A stretch of 5,898 nt of DNA from contig CAZYTO010000318.1 in NCBI GenBank assembly GCA_964650405.1, positions 1 through 5,898 on the forward strand. The letters run 5' to 3'. The DNA comes from CAZYTO01 sp964650405. GTDB taxonomy: Bacteria; Acidobacteriota; Thermoanaerobaculia; Gp7-AA8. The notes beneath the pieces were generated by a model. It was given only the letters and a program-made list of their open reading frames with translations, did no database searches and had not been told where the DNA came from. Position 1 is the stretch's first letter, and each line of letters starts with the position of its first letter. The translations under genes were made by a program, and so were the position numbers. Below are positions 1 through 4,610 of this stretch, in pieces.

Positions 1-149
1 ATCGCCTTGGCGAGCACGGCCGCGTCCTGGCCGAGGAACTCTTTGGCCGGCACGGATCCCAGCTTCTGCACGCGGAAGCCGGGAAGGGTCGCGGCGTGAA
101 GTGCGGCGGGAATCGAGAGCGAGAGCGCGAGGCGGAGTACGACCTTCAT
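1..149 (-). CDS. Secreted protein of unknown function, N-terminal fragment
   Basis: An open frame runs from an ATG at 149-147 to the window edge (49 codons visible). It begins with a typical Sec signal peptide: a basic start (MKVVLR), a hydrophobic core (LALSLSIPAAL) and a likely signal peptidase I site after AALHA. The exported part starts ATLPGFRVQKLGSVP and continues with a polar stretch ending near QDAAVLAKA. No conserved domain can be recognised from this fragment, so the exported function is unknown. No good Shine-Dalgarno is visible just upstream; the start rests on the signal peptide. The gene lies 96 bp downstream of the RlmN-like gene on the same strand, so co-transcription is possible. 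The rest of the protein lies outside the window. Confidence 0.65.
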   Translation of the reverse strand, partial: MKVVLRLALSLSIPAALHAATLPGFRVQKLGSVPAKEFLGQDAAVLAKA

Positions 150-245
150 CGAACGGCTGAGCAGTCTGAACGAATCGTGCCAGAAAGTGGGAAGGAAGTT
201 CTCAGTGGTTAGAAGGAGAGGTTGGGCTGAGCCACCGGTTACTGA

Positions 246-1322
246 TCAGGCGGCCGGGCTCGTGACCGCCGCTCGCCCCTCGGTGCGCATCGCCGCCAGC
301 ATCCCGCATGCGGCGTGCCGTGCCGCTCCGCCGGAGTAGCGGCGCACCACCGGAATTCCGAGCGTGCGCAAGGCGTCGCGGAAACGATCGAGCTCCACGC
401 CGCCGGCCCGCCGAAAGCCGTCCGGCCGGGCGTCGTTGACGTCGATGAGGTTCAGCCGCAGCGGCAGTCCTTCGAAGAGTGCGCGGAAGGCCTCCACCTC
501 GTCATCGCCCGTATTGATGCCGCCGAGGACCACCCAGGCAATGGTGGCGCGACCGCCGGCCGACTGCTGATAGTCGCGCACCGCATCAGCCAGCTCGCGC
601 ACCGGCCACGCTGACGCCATCGGCAGGAGCTTGCGGCGGCGCTCGTCGATCGCCGACGTCAGCGAAACGATCAAACGGTAGGGATGCCCTTCCGCCGCAT
701 AGCGATGGATGGCCGGAACGAGGCCGACCGTGGAGATGGTGATCGCCTTCGCCGCGATGCGTCCGCCGCACGGATGGGCCAGGATCTCCGCGGCGCGTAC
801 GACGCTCGCATAGTTGTGCAGCGGCTCGCCCTGCCCCTGGAATACCGCTCCGGTGACCGCACCCGGCGCCTCGGCTCTCACGGCCAGGAACTGGGCGACG
901 ATCTCCCATGGCTCGAGATTGCGGATCAGGCCGAGACGTCCCGTGGCGCAGAACGTACATCCCATCGCGCATCCCGCCTGCGACGAGAGGCAGACGGTGA
1001 AACATCCTTCGCGCTTGAGCGGGATGCGAACAGCTTCCGCAAGCGCCCCGTCCCGAAGCCGGAAGAGGTACTTCACGAAGCCGTCCGACGGATCGGTGGC
1101 GCGCTCGACGATCTCCAGGGGCGCCCGGTCCGTCAGCGCCGCGACGGCCTCCTCGACGGCCCGCGGCACCGGGCGGGAGGTGGGAAAGCCCTCCCGGCCG
1201 TGCGCCACGACATGGGCGAGCACGCGCCGCGCTTCCCCATCGCGCACGGCCACGCCGTGCGCACGCAGGTGCGAGGCGAGGCCGTCAGGGGACAGGCCGA
1301 AGAGATGTGGCTGCGACTGCAC
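246..1322 (-). CDS. RlmN/Cfr-family radical SAM RNA methyltransferase-like protein (divergent)
   Basis: The 358-residue protein has the layout of the RlmN/Cfr family, which uses S-adenosylmethionine and a [4Fe-4S] cluster to methylate adenine 2503 of 23S rRNA (RlmN at C2, Cfr at C8). Seen directly: the cluster motif CxxxCxxC at C118, C122, C125 (GCAMGCTFC); the upstream cysteine C111 in VCLSSQAGC, equivalent to E. coli RlmN Cys118; and C339 in AACGML, equivalent to the methyl-carrying Cys355. Also present are CATGRLGL..NL (125-136), GQGEPLHN (163-170), ISTVGLVPAI (196-205), VSL (219-221) and NLIDVN (291-296). Departures from standard RlmN are GQGEP for GMGEP, NLIDVN for NLIPxN, and YSGGAARHAACGML instead of a DIDAACGQL tail. 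Housekeeping RlmN is usually closer to consensus, so this may be a paralogue with a different RNA target. The start is GTG at 1322-1320; no clear Shine-Dalgarno is visible, and an in-frame stop at 1376-1374 limits any extension. Family assignment is strong; the exact substrate is uncertain. Confidence 0.88.
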   Translation of the reverse strand: MQSQPHLFGLSPDGLASHLRAHGVAVRDGEARRVLAHVVAHGREGFPTSRPVPRAVEEAVAALTDRAPLEIVERATDPSDGFVKYLFRLRDGALAEAVRIPLKREGCFTVCLSSQAGCAMGCTFCATGRLGLIRNLEPWEIVAQFLAVRAEAPGAVTGAVFQGQGEPLHNYASVVRAAEILAHPCGGRIAAKAITISTVGLVPAIHRYAAEGHPYRLIVSLTSAIDERRRKLLPMASAWPVRELADAVRDYQQSAGGRATIAWVVLGGINTGDDEVEAFRALFEGLPLRLNLIDVNDARPDGFRRAGGVELDRFRDALRTLGIPVVRRYSGGAARHAACGMLAAMRTEGRAAVTSPAA

Positions 1323-1348
1323 GGTCAGGGCAAACGACGGCCGAAGTC

Positions 1349-1377
1349 TGTGTATGCCACCGGCGCCACGACATCAA
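1349..1377 (-). promoter_or_regulatory. Weak candidate promoter for the RlmN-like gene
   Basis: Reading the minus strand, TTGATG (1377-1372) is followed after 17 bp by TACACA (1354-1349). These match the sigma-70 -35 and -10 hexamers at only 4/6 and 3/6 positions. The spacing is ideal and a transcript from here would leave a leader of about 20 nt before the GTG start, but hexamers this poor occur often by chance. Confidence 0.2.
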
Positions 1378-1435
1378 GTCGTCCGATCACGGCGTTCCGG
1401 CGGCTTGCACCTGAAGTCCGTTGGACGATGAAATA

Positions 1436-1518
1436 GGAAAGGCTGGAAGGCTGAAAGGGCTTGAAGGGGAGCCCGTGCTGCCTGTGGCCCTTTCAGCCTT
1501 TCGACCTTCCAGCCTTCC
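1436..1518. repeat. Purine-rich intergenic inverted repeat, possible hairpin terminator
   Basis: The left arm (1436-1460) is built from short tandem variants such as GGCTGGAA and GGCTGAAA. The right arm (1487-1518) is its complement. Two perfect 12-bp helices are available: 1449-1460 with 1487-1498 (GGCTGAAAGGGC), and 1439-1450 with 1505-1516 (AAGGCTGGAAGG). They share bases 1449-1450, and 6 extra bases (TTTCGA, 1499-1504) sit between the right-arm halves; the loop is 26 nt. One further copy of AGCTGGAAGGC lies at 1544-1554. It sits in the 280-bp space between the YARHG gene and the RlmN-like gene. On the minus transcript the stem is followed by a mildly U-rich TATTTCAT, so it could end transcription of the YARHG gene. 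Arm symmetry and low-complexity units are also typical of REP-like elements repeated across a genome. Confidence 0.7.
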
Positions 1519-1591
1519 GTCACAGCGCGTCCACCCGACTTTTAGCTGGAAGGCCCGGTTCCGCCTTTTCGGAGTCCCGCAGACCGCGGGG

Positions 1592-1612
1592 CGAAGGGCT
1601 CATCACCCTTCG
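1592..1612 (-). other. Small hairpin spanning the YARHG stop codon
   Basis: CGAAGGG (1592-1598) and CCCTTCG (1606-1612) are perfectly complementary around a 7-nt loop that contains the TGA stop at 1605-1603. There is no U tract after it, so it is not a classical terminator. It may be an mRNA 3' structure or chance. Confidence 0.3.
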
Positions 1613-2691
1613 AAGTGCAGTGATCCCGCGCTCTTCTCCGCGAGCTTGATCGTCTCCGTGTTGGCCCGCTCGATCTCGGAGAGCGACGCCTCGTCATAGG
1701 ACGGGTCGGGCTTGTACCAGGGCAGGCCGCTGAAGTACTTGCGCAGGCCGGCATTCTGAAAGACCCGGCCGTGGCGCGCGTAGATCTCATTGCGCAGAAC
1801 CCGGAGGTCCTCGGCGAAGAGACCGTCCAGCGAGGCGGGATCGATCTTCTTCGAGCTCAATGCCTCGTGCAGCTCGCGCTCGCGCGCGGCGATCACCGCG
1901 GCATTGTTCTTCTGCCCCGGGGTGAGCATGTCGTCGTGGAAGTCCGGGTCCGCGTGATACCAGTCCGCCGGCTCAAATGCTTCGCTCAGCCAATCGGTCG
2001 TAAAGACCCGCCCGCGACGGGCATAGATCTCGTTGCGCAACAGACGCAGCTCGTGAAGCCCCAGGCCGTCGAGCATTTCGGGCGTGATGCGCTTGTCCAT
2101 GTACCCGCCCATGTCGCCCGGGAGCAGAACCACCTTTCGCTGCTTCCGCATGGCGGACTCGATGACGGCCATGTTCCCGCGCTCGGTGGCGGACAGCCGT
2201 TTCGGCGTGTATTTCGGATCGGGCACATACCAATAGCGGGCGTCGAAGTACGTCTGCAGGGTCGGCAGCTCGTCGAAGCGCTTGCCGTGAATGGCTTCGA
2301 TCTCGGCGAGGAGCACTCGCAACTCGGCGCCGGTGTGCTCGCCCAACTGCGCTTCGGTCATGACCTGCGACTGCCACCAGCGCATATCGCCCGGCTCGAC
2401 ATGGGCGTGCCTGGCCGCCTCGGCGTGGCGGATGACGTCCAGGTCCTCGCGCTCCGGCGCCGTCAGCTCATCGTTCGTGAAGTCGCGGTTCGGCTTGTAC
2501 CAGCTCTGCTTCCGAAGGTACTCGTCGATATCGCGGTCCGAGGAGAAGATCCGCCCGTGGCGGCCGAAGATCTCGCCCCGCATGAGCCGCAGCTCCGGGA
2601 GGGACTTGTTCGCCACGGCGGCGGCCGTGAGGCGTTGCTGGCCGAGGAGGGCGGGAGCGAGCAGCAGGAAGAAGAAGGCAATGCGGCGCAT
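1603..2691 (-). CDS. Secreted protein with four tandem YARHG domains
   Basis: The 362-residue protein starts with a clear Sec signal peptide, MRRIAFFFLLLAPALLG. This is why the ATG at 2691 is preferred over a GTG at 2766 that would add 25 non-signal residues. The mature part contains four copies of the YARHG domain (Pfam YARHG), an extracytoplasmic module of unknown function found in bacterial surface and envelope proteins. By residue they lie near 32-90 (GEIFGRHGRIF then SWYKP), 122-180 (AEIEAIHGKRF, YWYVPDP), 212-270 (NEIYARRGRVF, DWYHADP) and 294-351 (NEIYARHGRVF, PWYKPDP). Each runs ELRxLRxEIxxxxGxxF, about 10-15 residues, WY.pdp, then an LT/LS..ER.n..vI helix. Copy 2 has lost most of the signature. 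Start-to-start spacing is about 90, 90 and 82 residues. No lipobox cysteine or transmembrane anchor is seen, so the product is probably periplasmic or secreted. The Shine-Dalgarno is weak. It is transcribed separately from the gene upstream, which has its own terminator. Confidence 0.88.
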   Translation of the reverse strand: MRRIAFFFLLLAPALLGQQRLTAAAVANKSLPELRLMRGEIFGRHGRIFSSDRDIDEYLRKQSWYKPNRDFTNDELTAPEREDLDVIRHAEAARHAHVEPGDMRWWQSQVMTEAQLGEHTGAELRVLLAEIEAIHGKRFDELPTLQTYFDARYWYVPDPKYTPKRLSATERGNMAVIESAMRKQRKVVLLPGDMGGYMDKRITPEMLDGLGLHELRLLRNEIYARRGRVFTTDWLSEAFEPADWYHADPDFHDDMLTPGQKNNAAVIAARERELHEALSSKKIDPASLDGLFAEDLRVLRNEIYARHGRVFQNAGLRKYFSGLPWYKPDPSYDEASLSEIERANTETIKLAEKSAGSLHFEG

Positions 2692-2775
2692 GCCACGGAG
2701 AATACCTGAGATCGGCATCGCAGCCGTATCGGCCCCGAAAAGAATCGCGGTCGGTTCGGTTGCCACTCACTCCAG

Positions 2776-2788
2776 CGCGTTAAACGCG
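2776..2788. promoter_or_regulatory. Short palindrome upstream of the YARHG gene
   Basis: CGCGTT-A-AACGCG is a perfect 6-bp dyad with a 1-bp centre, about 85 bp upstream of the chosen YARHG start. It could be a repressor or activator site. No convincing -35/-10 pair was found nearby in 2692-2896, so a regulatory role is only a guess. Confidence 0.2.
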
Positions 2789-2896
2789 GCGTGATCATGC
2801 GACCTAGCCTGAAACTGTCGGATAGAGCGTTTTCTGGGCAAGCCCGTCGAGTTGCGCTGGAGAGAGGCGATATTCAGCGATGACGGTGCACCGCGA

Positions 2897-2932
2897 AAAC
2901 GGCCGGGCGCGCCACACTGCGCGCGCCCGGCC
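2897..2932 (-). terminator. Strong intrinsic terminator of the 203-residue protein gene
   Basis: GGCCGGGCGCGC (2901-2912) and GCGCGCCCGGCC (2921-2932) form a perfect 12-bp, entirely G/C stem with an 8-nt loop. In the minus-strand transcript it begins 21 nt after the TAG stop at 2956-2954 and is followed by GUUUUC, a short U tract. The position, stem strength and U run fit a Rho-independent terminator, and separate this unit from the YARHG gene downstream. Confidence 0.75.
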
Positions 2933-2953
2933 CACACCCACCCTGCACGACTG

Positions 2954-3565
2954 CTACTGCTTCGGCTTCGGCGGCGCCGAGGTGTCCGCCGGCGACGCCG
3001 GGGCTTCCGGCGACGTCGTGGGAGACTGCGGCGTTTGCGGCGTGCCGGGAGTCGACGCCTTCTTGCGGCGGCCGAGCCTCCGGAGGTTCCGAATCTCACT
3101 CACGTGAGGACGGACCTTGGCGTTATCGCGGGCAACCAGCTTCGCGATTCCGTACGCCTTCGAAGCAATGAGACCGAGGCGCATTTTCCTGGTGAGGTTG
3201 GCATCGGAGACTCCCTTGAGGAACTCCTTCAGCTCCGCCTCCACCTTGAACCAGCGGCCCGTCTCCTCCATGAGGTCCTGCGCTTCCGGCGCCGGCGTAC
3301 CGACGGCGGCGGACAGCTCGTCCGCCGTGCCGATGACGTCGATGGACGCCTGCAGGGCCTCCGGCGATCCGCCGAGGCGTGCATGCTGCGCGGCCAGTTT
3401 CCGCTCTTGGTCCGTGAGCGGATCCGTGGCGGGCATCTGCGTACGCATGACGCGCAATTGCCCCACGATCTGGTCCGGCGTCAGTACCACCGCCGGCGTT
3501 CCGTCAGCGGCCGCATTCGGGCTGGCGTGCTGCCTGGTTTCCTGTGACTGGGTTTTCGTGTTCAT
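2954..3565 (-). CDS. Hypothetical 203-residue protein with a basic patch and Pro/Thr/Ser-rich tail
   Basis: I do not recognise this family with a name. The start is ATG at 3565, chosen because GAAAGGA lies 5 nt upstream, an excellent Shine-Dalgarno. An in-frame TTG at 3751 with a GGGAG upstream would add 62 residues of unconvincing composition and is disfavoured. The protein has a polar N-terminal tail (1-25), a helix-rich core (about 26-160) containing LTPDQIVGQLRVMRTQMP, an E/A-rich segment and GRWFKVEAELKEFLKGV, then a helix LGLIASKAYGIAKLVARDN. A strongly basic patch follows (RNLRRLGRRKKAS, 159-171), then a 30-residue P/T/S tail (172-203). There is no signal peptide or membrane segment, so it is probably cytoplasmic. 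The basic patch could contact nucleic acid or another acidic partner; this is inference. It has its own near-consensus promoter, a long structured leader and its own terminator, suggesting a monocistronic, well-expressed and possibly leader-regulated gene. Confidence 0.82.
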   Translation of the reverse strand: MNTKTQSQETRQHASPNAAADGTPAVVLTPDQIVGQLRVMRTQMPATDPLTDQERKLAAQHARLGGSPEALQASIDVIGTADELSAAVGTPAPEAQDLMEETGRWFKVEAELKEFLKGVSDANLTRKMRLGLIASKAYGIAKLVARDNAKVRPHVSEIRNLRRLGRRKKASTPGTPQTPQSPTTSPEAPASPADTSAPPKPKQ

Positions 3566-3569
3566 ACAA

Positions 3570-3617
3570 GTCCTTTCTTCTCTCAAGATTTTCCGGGGCT
3601 GGACTGGCCGAAAGGAC
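3570..3617 (-). promoter_or_regulatory. Ribosome binding site with an upstream anti-Shine-Dalgarno segment
   Basis: In the minus-strand transcript the Shine-Dalgarno region GAAAGGAC (3577-3570) is perfectly complementary, over 8 bp, to GUCCUUUC (3617-3610) located 32 nt upstream. An overlapping alternative of 5 bp pairs AGUCC (3605-3601) with GGACU (3573-3569). Either helix would mask the ribosome binding site of the 203-residue protein, the arrangement used by translational riboswitches and RNA thermometers. The complementarity is seen directly; its use in regulation is inferred. Confidence 0.45.
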
Positions 3618-3620
3618 CGG

Positions 3621-3634
3621 GTGCACTCGTGCAC
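3621..3634. repeat. GTGCAC-TC-GTGCAC palindrome
   Basis: A perfect dyad of two GTGCAC hexamers around a 2-bp centre, 56 bp upstream of the start codon of the 203-residue protein. It is the first of three GTGC...GCAC-type palindromes in the leader. In RNA it would be the apex of the 3606-3649 hairpin. Confidence 0.6.
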
Positions 3635-3659
3635 GAATAGCAAGCGGCCCAACCGGCTG

Positions 3660-3697
3660 GAAGAGGCGGGGTGCACTGAGTACACGTCCGCCGCTTC
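3660..3697. repeat. Nested inverted repeat around GTGCACTGAGTACAC
   Basis: The outer arms GAAGaGGCGG (3660-3669) and CCGCCgCTTC (3688-3697) pair at 9 of 10 positions. They enclose a 15-bp near-palindrome (3671-3685, one mismatch) that shares the GTGCAC half-site with 3621-3634. The centres of the two GTGCAC palindromes are about 50 bp apart. Confidence 0.55.
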
Positions 3698-3708
3698 CGC
3701 GTGTGGAA

Positions 3709-3728
3709 CCGAGGTGCGCGCACCTCGG
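3709..3728. repeat. Perfect 20-bp palindrome
   Basis: CCGAGGTGCGCGCACCTCGG reads identically on both strands over 20 bp. A second, overlapping palindrome GGCTAGCC follows at 3727-3734. In RNA the first would give an 8-bp stem with a CGCG loop; in DNA it is a good candidate for a dimeric regulator site. It lies downstream of the predicted promoter, inside the leader. Confidence 0.7.
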
Positions 3729-3890
3729 CTAGCCAGCGGCAGGAGGAGCAACGCTCAACTCCCGCAAGGGCACGATGGTCAGCACTCCTACACTCTCGTG
3801 CCCGTTGGCCGCTTTGCGATACCTGGAACCGTTTTACGACCGGAACCGTAGTCGCGTTGAAGACCTTTTACGCTTCCAACGTAACCAAGC

Positions 3891-3919
3891 AATATACAAT
3901 AGCTGTGCCAGCCTGTCAA
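3891..3919 (-). promoter_or_regulatory. Near-consensus sigma-70 promoter
   Basis: On the minus strand TTGACA (3919-3914, 6/6 to the -35 consensus) is followed by exactly 17 bp and TATATT (3896-3891, 5/6 to the -10 consensus). The sequence is AT-richer than its surroundings. Transcription would start near 3884 and run toward the 203-residue protein gene, giving a leader of about 320 nt. This is the strongest promoter in the window. Confidence 0.8.
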
Positions 3920-4050
3920 GCGTCAATTCTGGAAAGTCGCTCTCGGGAACATGGATGGATGGGCTGCCGGCAGCGTCTACGTTCGTGGAGAGATCGTTCG
4001 GAATTGTGGACGCTTGCCGCTGACTAACAACCGAACGCTCGTTCGGGAAC
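3920..4050. other. Non-coding spacer between promoter and repeat array, with two palindromes
   Basis: No gene is supported here. It contains a perfect 12-bp palindrome GCTGCCGGCAGC (3963-3974), about 45 bp upstream of the -35 element and so in an activator-like position, and a dyad CCGAACG-CT-CGTTCGG (4031-4046) just before the tandem array begins. A second TTGACG lies next to the -35 element on the minus strand (3926-3921). Functions are unknown. Confidence 0.4.
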
Positions 4051-4596
4051 GGCCTTGCGCCGTTGCACACAGCCTCGCGCAAGAGCACGAGGCCTCGCGT
4101 CGCTGCACAAACCCTCGCGCAGCAGCACAAGGCCTCGTGTCGTTGCACGGAGCCCTCGGGCGACGACACGGAGCCCTCGCGTCACGACACGGAGCCCTCG
4201 NNNNNNNNNNNNNNNNNNNNNNNNNNNNNNNNNNNNNNNNNNNNNNNNNNNNNNNNNNNNNNNNNNNNNNNNNNNNNNNNNNNNNNNNNNNNNNNNNNNN
4301 CACGGAGCCCTCGGGCGACGACACGGAGCCCTCGCGTCACGACACGGAGCCCTCGGGCGACGACACGGAGCCCTCGCGTCGCGACACGAAGCCCTCGCGC
4401 GACGACACGGAGGCTCCGCGTCGTGACACGAGGCCCTCGCGCGACGACACGGAGGCCTCGCGTCGCGACACGAGGCCCTCGGGCGACGGCACACGGCCTT
4501 GCGCCGTTGTACGAGGCCTTCGGACGACGGCACACGGCCTTGCGCCGCGGCGCACAGTCTTGCGCGCCGTCGTAACGGTCTTGCATCGTTGCGCAC
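4051..4596. repeat. Tandem array of 20/21-bp units with a 42-bp higher-order period
   Basis: Seven complete units are visible before the gap and fourteen after it. The first five (4051-4150) are 20 bp and diverged (core GCCTCGCGY...GCAC). The central ones (4151-4192 and 4306-4494) are 21 bp and nearly identical (core AGCCCTCG......ACACGG). The last five (4495-4596) alternate between 20 and 21 bp and are diverged. In the middle, units alternate between a GGGCGACGA type and a GCGTCACGA or GCGTCGCGA type, making a 42-bp superunit. Neighbouring units carry complementary segments, for example CGTCGCG at 4377-4383 with CGCGACG at 4398-4404. The array lies directly downstream of the second Uma2 gene. 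It is open in several frames on both strands only because the 21-bp unit contains no stop; mixed 20/21-bp lengths argue against coding. No unique spacers, so not CRISPR. Confidence 0.92.
4201..4300. other. Assembly gap (100 N)
   Basis: Exactly 100 undetermined bases interrupt the most homogeneous part of the tandem array. A round 100 is a common placeholder for a scaffold gap of unknown size, so the true number of repeat units cannot be read here. Confidence 0.97.
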
Positions 4597-4610
4597 GCGG
4601 GCGCGGAAGC

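Larger units (their letters stand above)
3566..3884 (-). promoter_or_regulatory. Long, hairpin-rich 5' leader of the 203-residue protein gene
   Basis: From the predicted start site (about 3884) to the ATG the leader is about 320 nt, unusually long. Hairpins visible in transcript order: 3880-3856 (GTTG/CAAC plus AAG/CTT with one bulge); 3803-3768 (8-bp perfect TCGTGCCC/GGGCACGA, 20-nt loop); 3728-3709 (perfect palindrome); 3697-3660 (GAAG.GGCGG stem, 9 of 10 paired, around an inner near-palindrome); 3649-3606 (GGCCG/CGGCC around GTGCACTCGTGCAC); then the masked ribosome binding site. GGAACCG recurs at 3705, 3825 and 3842. No ATG occurs in the leader on this strand. It could be a cis-regulatory RNA, a processed small RNA, or a row of protein operators. 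It does not match any riboswitch class I can recognise by eye. Confidence 0.45.

Noticed and set aside
150..245. Terminator between the RlmN-like gene and the secreted-protein fragment
   Set aside because: Only very short complementary stretches are visible and there is no U tract; nothing beyond spacer is supported.
684..1436. 250-codon plus-strand open frame
   Set aside because: It is antisense to the RlmN-like gene, whose motifs are unmistakable on the minus strand.
1771..2709. 312-codon plus-strand open frame
   Set aside because: It is the antisense shadow of the YARHG gene, a common artefact in GC-rich DNA; its translation has no recognisable domain.
2954..3751. Longer 265-residue version of the hypothetical protein starting at TTG 3751
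   Set aside because: A GGGAG lies 7 nt upstream, but the extra 62 residues look like translated leader (Arg/Ser-rich, no conserved features), and the ATG at 3565 has a much better ribosome binding site.
3730..3774. 14-codon GTG-start leader peptide ending at TAG in the leader
   Set aside because: A GTG start with AGGAG 11 nt away is weak, and the peptide (VPLRELSVAPPAAG) shows no run of a regulatory amino acid.
4024..4596. Arg/Cys-rich repetitive protein on the minus strand of the array (and similar frames on both strands)
   Set aside because: Several frames are open at once, unit length mixes 20 and 21 bp so no frame is maintained across the array, and there is no ribosome binding site or non-repetitive domain.
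4051..4596. CRISPR array
   Set aside because: Units are contiguous with no unique spacers, and no cas genes are nearby.
4597..4610. Terminator for the Uma2 operon
   Set aside because: The GC-rich dyads that follow the stop belong to the repeat array and have no U tract.
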